DNA of 64,000 nt, taken from Alcanivorax sp. (lineage in GTDB: Bacteria; Pseudomonadota; Gammaproteobacteria; Pseudomonadales; Alcanivoracaceae). The translations under genes and the position numbers were made by a program. Under the pieces are notes generated by a model. The model did not search any database. It had not been told where the DNA came from and worked only from the letters and a program-made list of their open reading frames with translations. Position 1 is the stretch's first letter, and every line of letters begins with the position of its first letter. The stretch covers positions 124,001 through 188,000 of the forward strand of contig JAIUME010000008.1 of NCBI GenBank assembly GCA_022565695.1, read 5' to 3'. This document shows, piece by piece, positions 1 through 8,409 of the stretch.

Positions 1-2570
1 TCAACCTTGTGCCGTCCCGGCTACTGGCCTATCAGGTCAGCCAGCAGCAGGTGGTCGATGCGCTGGACAACAATAACCGGAACGCGGGCGGCTGGTATCT
101 CAACCGTGGTCAGGAGCAACTGGTGATCCGCGGTGTAGGCTGGTTTGCCAGCGGTGATGAGGGCCTGCAGGCGCTGCGACAGACGCCATTGAAAACCGTC
201 AATGGCGCGGTGGTCACCGTATCGGATGTGGCCAGCGTGCACCTTGGCAGCGAGGTGCGCCAGGGCGCGGTGACCATGACCCGGCGTGCGGAAGATGGCA
301 CGCCGCAGCCGCTGGGCGAAGTGGTCTCGGGTATCGTGCTCAAGCGCATGGGCGCCAACACGCAGCGCACCATCGACGGTATCAATCAGCGGCTGCCGCT
401 GATTCGTCAGGCATTGCCGGACGGTGTCAGCTTCGCGCCTTTCTACGATCAGACAGATCTGATCCGCCAGGCCGTCGGCACTGTGGTCAAGGCGCTGCTC
501 ATCGCGTTTGTCCTGATCACGGTGGTGCTGGCGCTGTTCCTGATGAATCTGCGCGCTACGCTGCTGGTGCTGATCTCGATACCGTTGGCTATCGGTATGG
601 CATTGATGCTGATGGCCTGGCTCGGGTTGTCCGCCAACCTGATGTCGTTGGGCGGTATCGCGTTGGCCATCGGCATGCTGGTGGACGGTTCAGTGGTCAT
701 GGTGGAAAACATGTTCCGCTATCTCAGCCAGGACACTACCGGCCATCGCGGGCGTACACGCACTATTCCTGTGCTGCTCGCTCGCGCCGGGCGCGACGTC
801 GCAAGGCCGATCTTTTTTGCCACCGCCATTATTCTGGTGGTGTTCATGCCATTGTTCAGCTTTCAGGGGGTGGAAGCAAAATTGTTCCGGCCGATGGCGA
901 TGAGCATCATGCTGGCGATGATCGCGGCGCTGCTGGTGGCGTTGATCGTCGTACCGGCACTGGCAAGCTATCTGTTCCGTGGCCCGGTACGAGAGCGTGA
1001 AAGCCCTGTTCTGAAACCGCTTGCCGCAGGTTATCGTCGTGGATTGCGCAAGGCGCTGGCGCATCGTCGTTGTGTCATGCTGGGCGCTGGCCTGGCAGTG
1101 CTGCTGGCATTGGCACTGCTGCCGCGATTGGGCACGGAGTTCGTGCCGGAGCTTGAGGAGGGCACCATCAATCTGCGTGTCACGCTCGCGCCGTCGGCCA
1201 GCCTGGAGACCGCACTGGCGGTGGCGCCGGTGCTGGAAGATATGCTGCTCGGCTTTCCCGAGGTGAACTACGCGCTCAGCCGCATCGGCCGCCCGGAGAT
1301 TGGCGGCGATCCGGAGCCGGTCAACAATATCGAGATCTATATCGGCCTGAAGCCAGTTAACCAATGGGAAAGTGCAGACAATCGTATCGCCCTGCAAAAC
1401 CTGATGGAGGAAAAGCTCGAACAATACCCCGGCCTGCTATTCAGCTTTTCGCAACCCATTGCCACACGCGTGGATGAGTTGCTTTCCGGTGTGCGCGCTC
1501 ATCTGGCCATCAAGCTTTTCGGCCCGGCGTTGCCGGTACTGGCGGAAAAGGGCCAGCAGATCGAGCAGCTGGTGCAGGGCATTGACGGCACCCGTGATGT
1601 GGCCATGGAGCAGATTGCCGGTGAAGCGCAGCTGGTTGTGCGCCCCGACCGTCAGCAGCTGTCACGCCACGGCCTGAGTGTCGGTGATGTGATGACGCTG
1701 GTGCGTGACGGCCTCGGCGGCGTCAGTGCCGGACAGATTATCAATGGCAATGAACGTTACGATATCCAGGTGCGGCTGGCGGCTGCCTTTCGCGATACCC
1801 CCGAACGTATCCGCGAGCTGCGCCTGGTATCACCCTCCGGCGCCTGGGTACGCCTCGGCGATGTCGCCGCAGTCGAGATCGAATCCGGGCCGCCCCAGGT
1901 TCGCCGTGATGATGTACAACGGCGCGTGGTCATCCAGGCCAATGTGCAGGGCCGTGATATGGGCAGTGTGGTGGCGGACATCCGCACGGGCATTGCCCGG
2001 CACATTGATCTGCCGCCAGGCTATTCAGTGGATATCGGTGGTCAATTTGAAAACCAGCAACGTGCGCAACAGCGTCTGATGATGATCGTGCCATTGTCAC
2101 TGGTACTGATAGCGTTGCTGCTGTACTTCGCCTTTGGTTCAGTGGGCCAGGTGCTGTTGATTCTGGTCAATGTGCCGCTGGCAGTAGTGGGCGGTGTCGT
2201 GGCGCTGTGGCTCTCGGGGCAATATCTGTCGGTGCCGGGCTCGGTGGGTTTTATCACCCTGTTCGGTGTGGCCGTGCTTAACGGTGTGGTGATGGTGGAG
2301 AGCATCAACCAGCGGCTGGCTGACGGGCAATCACAGGACGATGCGATCTTCGAGGGCGCTTTGTCGCGGCTGCGGCCTGTGCTGATGACCGCTATTACTT
2401 CCGCGCTGGGCCTGATTCCGATGCTGCTCGCCACCGGTGTTGGCGCAGAAATCCAGAAACCACTGGCCACCGTGATCGTTGGCGGACTGGTCAGCGCTAC
2501 GCTGTTGACGTTGTTCGTATTGCCGGTGCTGTTCCCCTACTTTTCGACACGACGGCTGGCGGCGCAGTAA
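1..2570 (+). CDS. Heavy-metal efflux RND transporter, CzcA/CusA type (5' partial)
   Basis: Inner-membrane proton-driven pump of the HME subfamily of RND transporters, which exports divalent or monovalent metal ions through a periplasmic adaptor and an outer-membrane channel. The frame is open to the left edge, so the N-terminal part of a protein normally about 1030-1050 residues long is missing; about 855 residues remain. Visible landmarks are the GEVVSGIVLKRMG segment typical of CzcA/CusA, clusters of hydrophobic helices near nt 480-740, 820-990, 2080-2340 and 2380-2560, and the TM4 motif GMLVDGSVVMVEN near nt 670-710 with its conserved Asp. That motif looks more like the divalent-cation types than CusA, but I would not name the metal. 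The adaptor and channel genes would lie to the left. Confidence 0.9.
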   Translation, partial: NLVPSRLLAYQVSQQQVVDALDNNNRNAGGWYLNRGQEQLVIRGVGWFASGDEGLQALRQTPLKTVNGAVVTVSDVASVHLGSEVRQGAVTMTRRAEDGTPQPLGEVVSGIVLKRMGANTQRTIDGINQRLPLIRQALPDGVSFAPFYDQTDLIRQAVGTVVKALLIAFVLITVVLALFLMNLRATLLVLISIPLAIGMALMLMAWLGLSANLMSLGGIALAIGMLVDGSVVMVENMFRYLSQDTTGHRGRTRTIPVLLARAGRDVARPIFFATAIILVVFMPLFSFQGVEAKLFRPMAMSIMLAMIAALLVALIVVPALASYLFRGPVRERESPVLKPLAAGYRRGLRKALAHRRCVMLGAGLAVLLALALLPRLGTEFVPELEEGTINLRVTLAPSASLETALAVAPVLEDMLLGFPEVNYALSRIGRPEIGGDPEPVNNIEIYIGLKPVNQWESADNRIALQNLMEEKLEQYPGLLFSFSQPIATRVDELLSGVRAHLAIKLFGPALPVLAEKGQQIEQLVQGIDGTRDVAMEQIAGEAQLVVRPDRQQLSRHGLSVGDVMTLVRDGLGGVSAGQIINGNERYDIQVRLAAAFRDTPERIRELRLVSPSGAWVRLGDVAAVEIESGPPQVRRDDVQRRVVIQANVQGRDMGSVVADIRTGIARHIDLPPGYSVDIGGQFENQQRAQQRLMMIVPLSLVLIALLLYFAFGSVGQVLLILVNVPLAVVGGVVALWLSGQYLSVPGSVGFITLFGVAVLNGVVMVESINQRLADGQSQDDAIFEGALSRLRPVLMTAITSALGLIPMLLATGVGAEIQKPLATVIVGGLVSATLLTLFVLPVLFPYFSTRRLAAQ

Positions 2571-2661
2571 GCGGTCAGCGCGGCAGTAGAATTCCAGGAA
2601 ACGGCAAACGAAGGAGACGACAAGCGCAGAAAAGGACTGGCCACAGGCCTGCGGGTGGCGC

Positions 2662-2694
2662 CCCGGTCGCAGCATCAATCAAGCTGCGACCGGG
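2662..2694. terminator. Perfect 12-bp hairpin between convergent genes
   Basis: CCCGGTCGCAGC (2662-2673) pairs perfectly with GCTGCGACCGGG (2683-2694) around a 9-nt loop. It lies between the 3' ends of the converging RND and nucleotidase genes, where a bidirectional terminator is expected. Neither side has a U-run, so the terminator role is inferred from position and stem strength. Confidence 0.5.
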
Positions 2695-2717
2695 CGCAAT
2701 ACAGTGAGTCGCGATCA

Positions 2718-4772
2718 TCAGTCGCTGTTCAGGGGAATCAGACGCTCGTTGACGTCGGGTGGTACGTCATAGGCACGTTCGGCATCCGGATGGAAAGCCT
2801 GCAGATACTCTGCGAGGGCATCCTGTTCGCCCCCGGTGACGGAGAAGTCGGCAAGCCCCGGGTCAGCAGCCTGCACGCTCTCATCGAGCAAAGACATGAA
2901 GTCTGGTGCGGTCAGGCCATTGAAAGCCCAGCCACTGCCGCAGTTGGGGGTGGCGAACGGGCTGCCCTCAGGGGCACTGCAGGCGGCGAGGAAGTCCAGC
3001 GCGACCACCGGATAGATATTGCCGGTGTTTATCGTGACGCCATTCTCGACCACCGTTTCCCAGCCATCACCACAAGCGCCTGCATCCCAGTCGCCCGTAC
3101 AGACTGTCATGCTGCGAATCTGTTCGCCTGAGGAAGCAGCGCCCTGGTTGATGTCGCCATCGTTGCGTGCGGGGAAGCTGCGGTCGAACTCGATACGCAC
3201 ACCGGCGGTGTGTCCGAAGTTGCCTTTTGCCAACTCCTCCAGCATGTCGCGCAGTTCGAAAGCATCCATATCGACAATGGCCAGGCCATTGTTGAACGCG
3301 AATGCGGTCTGGATATCAAGCTGGGAAATGCCGCCGGCAGGCTTGCCGAAGTCATTGGCGGCTGGCGGCAGAAGATTGACCTGGTCGTCCTCGCCCGGAG
3401 GCACACTGATCAGTCCGATCGGGGCACGAATGCCGCCGCCGTTTTTCACCGAAACGAGCACGTTACGTTCCGGCGCCAGAACCTGGGCGTACCAGAGGTT
3501 GGCATCGGCAGACAGATTGCCAAGATTGGTTTCCCGGCTGCGTACCTGTGTGCGGCGGCCCTCAAGGAAGACATCGGTGATGCCGAACGCACTGCCGTCC
3601 AGTTCGCCGAGGATGTCGCGGATCACCTCAGCCACAGCCACCACTTCCGGAATAGGCGTGGCCTGGAGCTGAGCCACCACCGCATCGGTTGCGGCCCAGG
3701 CACCACTGAGTGCCGGGTCGAGTCGGTCAAGCAGGATCAGGCCCTGATCATCGAAGCTGACCACCAGACGGCCAAGATACTTGTAGTCGGCATCGGTGTT
3801 GACCAATAGAACTGGCTCGCCTGCGGCGCTCTCGAATACCAGCGGGTAGTCATCAGCAATGCTGTCGCCTTCGCGAATCACATCATTGCTGTCTGCCAGT
3901 AATGTATTTGAACCACCGGCAATGATGATGTCGACGTCACGCAGGCGCGTGGCCAGATTTCGCTCCACATTGAGACGCTGCATGTGCGCGGCCAGGATGA
4001 TCTTGTCGATGCCGTCATTGGTGAGTGCATCCACTTCATCCTGTATAACCGCCGCCAGGGCATCGAAGCCCGCATCGTTTTCGGCGAAGCCGGCCGGCAG
4101 GATGTCGAGGTTCCCCGTGGAGGTGATGGACGGCAGGGTTGGCGTCACGGCGCCGATGACGCCGATTCGTTCGCCATCAACGGTGATGACCACACTGCTG
4201 GTCAGGGAGCCAGGAGGCAGTTCGTCCACGTTCTGTCCTGCCGCCTGTTGTAGTGAGGCGGTGGCCGTGTCGGTGGAAAAATCGATGTTGACCGACAAAT
4301 AGGGCCAGAGAGCGCCGCTCCAGCGTGCATCGGGGTCATCGCCGGTCGGGGTAATGATGCCAGCAAAACCGGCAGGTCCTGTGTCCAGGTCATGGTTGCC
4401 GACAGCGGTGGCCTGTACGCCGAGGTGATTCTGGATGGCGATTTCGCCGCGTCCCTGACCCGGTACGCCGATAACATCGGCCATGCGCGGGTCGGTGCTG
4501 GCCTCGAAAATCGGTCCCGGAATGTAGTTGTCGCCGGAACTCAGCAGGAGCGTGCGCTCGGGAGACTGACTGCGAAAATGATCTACCAGCGCGGAGAACT
4601 GGTCGACATTGAACATGGCCGCCGTACCGCCGCCGTCCACGTCTGCGAAATGCAACAGTTGCAGGGTGAAGGGTTCGTTATCGTTGCCGGAGCTGGAAGA
4701 GCTGCCGCCACAGCCGCCAAGCAGCGCGCTGCCGACCAGCAGCAGGCCGAAGGTCGAAGCATGAACACGCAT
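2718..4772 (-). CDS. Bifunctional metallophosphatase/5'-nucleotidase family lipoprotein
   Basis: Exported calcineurin-like phosphoesterase with a 5'-nucleotidase C-terminal domain, about 684 residues; the family hydrolyses nucleotides or related phosphate esters outside the cytoplasm for phosphate or nucleoside salvage. A lipoprotein signal ends in LLGG-C at Cys21, followed by a serine-rich linker. Metal-site motifs follow in family order: HFADVDGG (about residue 41), SSGDN, GNHD and AAHMQ. The first motif has Asp-x-Asp where UshA has Asp-x-His. The C-terminal half contains the NGGGIRAPIG segment seen in nucleotidase substrate domains. ATG at 4772 is preferred over an in-frame TTG at 4778 because AAAGGA sits six bases before it. 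Substrate cannot be told from sequence. Confidence 0.85.
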   Translation of the reverse strand: MRVHASTFGLLLVGSALLGGCGGSSSSSGNDNEPFTLQLLHFADVDGGGTAAMFNVDQFSALVDHFRSQSPERTLLLSSGDNYIPGPIFEASTDPRMADVIGVPGQGRGEIAIQNHLGVQATAVGNHDLDTGPAGFAGIITPTGDDPDARWSGALWPYLSVNIDFSTDTATASLQQAAGQNVDELPPGSLTSSVVITVDGERIGVIGAVTPTLPSITSTGNLDILPAGFAENDAGFDALAAVIQDEVDALTNDGIDKIILAAHMQRLNVERNLATRLRDVDIIIAGGSNTLLADSNDVIREGDSIADDYPLVFESAAGEPVLLVNTDADYKYLGRLVVSFDDQGLILLDRLDPALSGAWAATDAVVAQLQATPIPEVVAVAEVIRDILGELDGSAFGITDVFLEGRRTQVRSRETNLGNLSADANLWYAQVLAPERNVLVSVKNGGGIRAPIGLISVPPGEDDQVNLLPPAANDFGKPAGGISQLDIQTAFAFNNGLAIVDMDAFELRDMLEELAKGNFGHTAGVRIEFDRSFPARNDGDINQGAASSGEQIRSMTVCTGDWDAGACGDGWETVVENGVTINTGNIYPVVALDFLAACSAPEGSPFATPNCGSGWAFNGLTAPDFMSLLDESVQAADPGLADFSVTGGEQDALAEYLQAFHPDAERAYDVPPDVNERLIPLNSD

Positions 4773-4874
4773 GGTCAATCCTTTCGTCAGATGAAGGGTC
4801 TGTTCATGCTGAGAGAGGGGAGTGGCAACGAGGTGACATCGACATGACTGTCTGTTTACGGTCGTTTGTTTAGT

Positions 4875-4909
4875 CGCCTCCCTTCACACATTGAGCGTGA
4901 AGGGAGGCG
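4875..4909 (-). terminator. Strong hairpin downstream of the outer-membrane protein gene
   Basis: A perfect 13-bp stem: CGCCTCCCTTCAC (4875-4887) against GTGAAGGGAGGCG (4897-4909). It starts 13 bases past the stop codon of the minus-strand gene ending at 4922. The U-tract is poor on both strands, so it may work as an imperfect terminator or as a 3' mRNA stabiliser. Confidence 0.5.
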
Positions 4910-4921
4910 TCTGGTGAGGTG

Positions 4922-5695
4922 TTACAGGGGGAGTGTGAACTCGGCGATCAGGCCAACGTCATCGAACAGGCTGTCTTCGGTGCCGACGACCAGTGCGCCA
5001 CGCAGACGGGCTGCGCCGATGTTATGGTCCAGACCGGCGCTGAGGGCGCCTGCCAGCGTTGTGCCCGCTGTCGGTGTACCACCGAACTCGGGTCCGCGGG
5101 TCGGGCCGGCAGCTGCTTCCAAGACCAAGTGGGTTTCATTGCTCAGGCCGTAGAGCATGCCTGCACCGAGTTGCAGGCCGCTATAGCGGCTGTCGCCATC
5201 GAGCAGGTGAAAGGATGCGTTGCCGGTCAGCGTTACGCGCGGCGAAACGAGATAACGGCTAGCGGCATAGACCCCGATATCGAAGCGATCTTGGCCAACT
5301 TCCTCTTTGCCAATCGGCAGTGTGACATAAGAACCGATGGCAACATTTGCCGGGCTGTCGATGTCGAGCATATAGCGGCCGGTAACGAACGCATCTTTCA
5401 GTCCCGACTCGCTGCTGCCGTTGGACACGCGGCGATGGCCGATCTGTGCTTCGACTTCCACGTCCGGATTGACTGTGACGCCACCGAAGATATCGAGATC
5501 GGTAGCATTAAAACCGTCGTCGTAGTCCGCATAGGACACACGACCACCGATATAGGGGGTGCCGGTGATGACAGCATCGAAGTAGTAGTTCTGAAACAGT
5601 CGTACATTGGAGGCGCCGGACTGCGCGTGTGCGCCGGAAACGGCAAGTGCTGCTGCGGTGCCGATGGCCAAGGCCGAAATGCGATAACCCTTCAT
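4922..5695 (-). CDS. Outer-membrane beta-barrel protein, family not recognised
   Basis: A 257-residue exported protein. The first 23 or so residues form a Sec signal (MKGYR..., hydrophobic core, then AHAQ cleavage region). The mature part alternates polar and hydrophobic residues in about ten amphipathic strands (for example NVRLFQNYYFDAV, ASRYLVSPRVTLTGNASF) and ends in LIAEFTLPL, an alternating terminal strand without the classical final Phe. The pattern fits a small porin-like or transporter-like barrel, but no substrate family is recognisable. The start at 5695 has AAAGGGA about nine bases upstream. It appears to be a single-gene unit, with hairpin 4875-4909 downstream. Confidence 0.7.
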   Translation of the reverse strand: MKGYRISALAIGTAAALAVSGAHAQSGASNVRLFQNYYFDAVITGTPYIGGRVSYADYDDGFNATDLDIFGGVTVNPDVEVEAQIGHRRVSNGSSESGLKDAFVTGRYMLDIDSPANVAIGSYVTLPIGKEEVGQDRFDIGVYAASRYLVSPRVTLTGNASFHLLDGDSRYSGLQLGAGMLYGLSNETHLVLEAAAGPTRGPEFGGTPTAGTTLAGALSAGLDHNIGAARLRGALVVGTEDSLFDDVGLIAEFTLPL

Positions 5696-5852
5696 AACAT
5701 GTGTCCCTTTTTCAGAGTGTTTTTCTGCCCAAAGTGTTCTTGTGGCGTGCCGTATGGCGTGTACTTTAATGGTGCAGTGCGAAGGAAGCAGGTGAGCTGG
5801 TTCACACTTGGTGTAAAGCTGTGCAAAAAATACATCTGCCCCGGTTGGCCGG

Positions 5853-6878
5853 TCACAAAATGTCCGGCGGACAAGCCCCGGTACTGGCGGTCGTTGTGTC
5901 ACGCCGCTCTCTTGCCAGTTCGTCTCGCAATTGCGCCAGGCGTTCCTCAGGGGCTGCGGTCTCGCTGGCCTGCTGCAAGGCGTTCCCGGCCGCATCGTGG
6001 CAGCCTCGCCCGGCATAGGCCAGGGCGAGGTTGTGCCATGGCGCGAAGGCCTCCGGGCGGGCCCTGGCGGCGCGCTCCCAGGCCTGGATAGCTGCGGCCT
6101 TGTCATCTTGCGCCCAGAGGTGATTGCCGAAGGCAAACTGCAGCAGGTAATCCTGCGGCCAGCGACGGGCTGCCTGCTGCCAGTAGGGTGTAGCAGCGGA
6201 CTGGCCGGCGCTCCCGGCGAGATCTTCCAGGGCCTGAACCAGATGCAGCGGCCGGGCATGGGGTGGCAGTTCTCCCGGCGGCAGGACAACCCAGCCCTGA
6301 TAGTCCGCACGCGCCCAGGTACGAATGAAGCGATTCCAGCGCAGCGTCGCCGCTTCTCGCGTATCCGTGTTGAGAATGACGGTATTGCCCTGGTTCTCGA
6401 ACCCGGTGACCACCGCAAAATGCCAGCGCGGTCGTATCGGGAGAGCGAGGTTCTGCATGACCAGCACAGGCAGATCTGCCTCCAGTGACTGGAACAGCTG
6501 GTCCTGATTGCTGACCGGGTAGACCAGCCGTTCTCGTGCCCGGGCGGCGGCAACCAGTTCCATGGCGAGGCTGCCCTGGCGTTCGGGGAGCCAGACTTCG
6601 TCCACCAACGTCTGGTCGGAGACCTGTACGCCCGCACTGCCCAGCACGGTAGCCAGAGCGGCCGGGCCGCACTGGTAATCTTCCTGGGGAAAGAAGGGGA
6701 CGTCACTGATCTGGTGCGACGTGCCATCCGTGGCAGGCAGGGGGGCTCGGCTCTGGCACCCGCTCAACATCAGAAGTGTTACTGCGGCGATGGCAGCAAG
6801 CAGAGGCGCAGGTGAGGGTAATGCAGTCCATTCCGGACGCCACGGGCGCCCCGGGCGCCCCGGACGCCCCGGACGCAA
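5853..6878 (-). CDS. PA2778-family C39-like cysteine peptidase lipoprotein with TPR repeats
   Basis: Predicted lipid-anchored papain-like peptidase. A hydrophobic stretch ends in LLMLSG-C, a lipobox. The catalytic Cys lies in QEDYQCGPAALATVL, the His in RWHFAVVTG, and an Asp in ILNTD, the usual C39-like order. The C-terminal third contains TPR-like helices (for example AAIQAWERAARARPEAFAPWHNLALAYAGRG). It lies just downstream of a PA2779-like gene on the same strand, the arrangement known from Pseudomonas. The start is uncertain: the frame opens at GTG 6989, which overlaps the upstream gene by 41 bases; TTG 6878 follows a hairpin; neither has a good Shine-Dalgarno. Protease activity is a family inference; the physiological substrate is unknown. 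Confidence 0.75.
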   Translation of the reverse strand: MRPGRPGRPGRPWRPEWTALPSPAPLLAAIAAVTLLMLSGCQSRAPLPATDGTSHQISDVPFFPQEDYQCGPAALATVLGSAGVQVSDQTLVDEVWLPERQGSLAMELVAAARARERLVYPVSNQDQLFQSLEADLPVLVMQNLALPIRPRWHFAVVTGFENQGNTVILNTDTREAATLRWNRFIRTWARADYQGWVVLPPGELPPHARPLHLVQALEDLAGSAGQSAATPYWQQAARRWPQDYLLQFAFGNHLWAQDDKAAAIQAWERAARARPEAFAPWHNLALAYAGRGCHDAAGNALQQASETAAPEERLAQLRDELARERRDTTTASTGACPPDIL

Positions 6879-6879
6879 C
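6835..6879. repeat. 9-bp GC-rich tandem array (5 units)
   Basis: Five head-to-tail 9-mers: GGACGCCAC, GGGCGCCCC twice, GGACGCCCC, GGACGCAAC. Read on the minus strand in the peptidase frame they encode an Arg-Pro-Gly-rich run directly before the lipoprotein signal. It could be an extended n-region or untranslated leader. Confidence 0.9.
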
Positions 6880-6902
6880 GAAGCGGCCCGAAGGCCGCTT
6901 CG
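6879..6902 (-). other. 10-bp hairpin with a UUCG tetraloop between PA2779-like and PA2778-like genes
   Basis: Minus-strand RNA would form CGAAGCGGCC-UUCG-GGCCGCUUCG, a perfect 10-bp stem closed by the very stable C(UUCG)G loop. It sits 46 bases after the stop of the upstream gene and touches the TTG start candidate of the peptidase gene. There is no U-tract, so it is more likely an mRNA-stabilising or translation-tuning element than a full terminator. Confidence 0.65.
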
Positions 6903-6948
6903 CTGTATTGCAGGTATTAACGCAGGTGTTAACAGTAGTGCAGACAAG

Positions 6949-7356
6949 TCAGCCAGCGCTCTTGATCGCCGGGAAGACGTTGGTGACACCCAGCAGATCC
7001 AGCAGGATCAGAAGTACCAGCAGGAAGACCAGCACGCCGAGTGCGCCTTCACCTGCGGGCAGGTCTTCGGCTTGCTGGGCAAGTTGCGCCAGCTCTGCGT
7101 TGCTGAGGCGGTCCATGCGCTCTTCCAGTCTGTCCTTGTCCACGCCAAAGCGGCTCAGGGCGTCAGCGGCATCCTGCCGTTCCAGCACGCTGGCAATACG
7201 TGCCTGATTATCTGCTCTGCTTTCTTCCGCAAGAATCTGGTCCGTGCCGATCATCGCAGCATGTGCCGCCGGCACCAGCAGGGTCTGTACGGACATGAAG
7301 ATCACAAGCAGTGATCGGATGATGATACGTGTTGATCGGGTGTTTGACGGGTTCAT
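6949..7356 (-). CDS. PA2779-family small exported protein with hydrophobic C-terminal helix
   Basis: A 135-residue protein in three parts. An N-terminal Sec signal (hydrophobic core, LVPAAHA-A site near residue 34) is followed by a charged helical middle, rich in Glu, Arg and Gln, then DLPAGEG and one very hydrophobic helix (ALGVLVFLLVLLILLDLLGV) before a short tail, VFPAIKSAG. This matches the PA2779 family, which is typically encoded next to a PA2778-type C39-like peptidase, as here. The biochemical role is unknown. The hydrophobic segment after a Gly-containing linker makes it a plausible substrate or membrane partner of that peptidase; this is inference. The start has AGGA upstream with a long spacer. 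Confidence 0.75.
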   Translation of the reverse strand: MNPSNTRSTRIIIRSLLVIFMSVQTLLVPAAHAAMIGTDQILAEESRADNQARIASVLERQDAADALSRFGVDKDRLEERMDRLSNAELAQLAQQAEDLPAGEGALGVLVFLLVLLILLDLLGVTNVFPAIKSAG

Positions 7357-7483
7357 GTCTGATAGTCCTGTGTCGACAGTGATGGCAGGACAATAGCACA
7401 GACAGTGGGGCAGGGATGTCGGCCAACCCCTTTGTTTTTCAATATTTTAGCTGTGCTCGTTGCTGTATCAGTTGGCGGTCGCA

Positions 7484-8269
7484 TCAATCGCTCGAGAGCG
7501 CCACCACCTGACCGTTGAGCTTGATGATCTGCCGGGCCATGTCCGTGAGCAGCCCATGGATCATGGAGGGGTTGGAGCGGATCAGCTGTTTGAACTGTTC
7601 CTTGGGCACCTTGACCACGGCGCAACGAGTGCGTGCCTTGACGGTGGCGGTGCGGGGCGAATGGGTCAACAGTGCCAGTGCACCCAGTACCTCACCTTCG
7701 CTGACGCTGCCGACGGGCACGTTGTCCACCAGTACATCGGCCTCGCCCTCGAACAGGCTGTACACATGGCGAGGCGCATCGCCCTGACGAATGATGGTGT
7801 CGCCGGGCTGAAAGTAGGCGAAACCGGGCGTCGTTTGCAGGTCCTCACTGATGTAGGCCGCCAGCAGCCGCGTCATGATGCCGTGCTGGGTCATCAGCAA
7901 CTGGGTCCACAGGCGTGCAGTCTCCTCCTCGGCCAGCAGTGTGCGCACCAGTGTCAGCGTGTCGAAGCCCATCAGCAGCACGGCGGCGTCGGCGTGAAAG
8001 TCGATGCCATCGCCGGTGACGTCCGGGAGAATCAGATCCCCTTCATCCCAGGTGAAGAGCTTGCGTTGCTGGCAGCTCATGGTGAGCATGCCGCCTTTGA
8101 CCAGCCAGGTTTTCGAGGGATCCATGCCTGCCGCAACGGCGTCATCCGTTGGCGCGAGGTGCAGGGGTGTGCCGGCCAGATCCAGGCGGTCGGTCAGCGC
8201 GATGACCTGCCGCTTGTATTGGCGCACCAGTGTGGAGAATCCGTTGGCAGGTTCAGCAAGCGTGATCAT
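7484..8269 (-). CDS. Cyclic nucleotide-binding domain protein
   Basis: 261 residues. The C-terminal half is a cNMP-binding (CRP-like) beta-roll: FQPGDTIIRQGDAPRHVYSLFEGEADVLVDNVPVG, then SEGEVLGALALLTHSPRTATV, where the GEVLGALAL and R-T-A positions correspond to the phosphate-binding cassette. The usual Glu of GE(M/L) is present but the cassette departs from the CRP consensus, so ligand binding is uncertain. The N-terminal half has a weaker sensor-like fold with its own FTWDEGDLIL motif, which may be a second degenerate beta-roll. No helix-turn-helix is visible, so it is not a typical CRP regulator. GGAG lies nine bases before the ATG. Confidence 0.75.
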   Translation of the reverse strand: MITLAEPANGFSTLVRQYKRQVIALTDRLDLAGTPLHLAPTDDAVAAGMDPSKTWLVKGGMLTMSCQQRKLFTWDEGDLILPDVTGDGIDFHADAAVLLMGFDTLTLVRTLLAEEETARLWTQLLMTQHGIMTRLLAAYISEDLQTTPGFAYFQPGDTIIRQGDAPRHVYSLFEGEADVLVDNVPVGSVSEGEVLGALALLTHSPRTATVKARTRCAVVKVPKEQFKQLIRSNPSMIHGLLTDMARQIIKLNGQVVALSSD

Positions 8270-8297
8270 TACTGCAGGCTCCGGTGTGCGTTGCTTT

Positions 8298-8325
8298 TCT
8301 GGTATTCCGGGTCTGGTATTCCGGG
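8298..8325. repeat. 14-bp exact tandem duplication
   Basis: TCTGGTATTCCGGG occurs twice head to tail (8298-8311 and 8312-8325) in the 140-bp spacer between the crotonase gene and the cyclic-nucleotide-binding gene. No gene or terminator explains it. Confidence 0.95.
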
Positions 8326-8409
8326 TAAACCGTCATGCCCCGAGTATGGCGCAGGAGCAAGAGGCTGTCAGTCGGGCGCGTCTCAATATCGGGCTATCCC
8401 GATGGCCGG

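Noticed and set aside
4919-6091. 390-residue plus-strand frame opposite the outer-membrane gene and the peptidase
   Set aside because: It crosses two well-supported minus-strand genes and has no signal peptide, domain or Shine-Dalgarno.
4922-6727. One 601-residue minus-strand frame joining the peptidase region to the outer-membrane protein
   Set aside because: The 5' part is the wrong frame of the C39-like peptidase gene; the real outer-membrane protein starts at ATG 5695 with its own Shine-Dalgarno and signal peptide, so there is no fusion.
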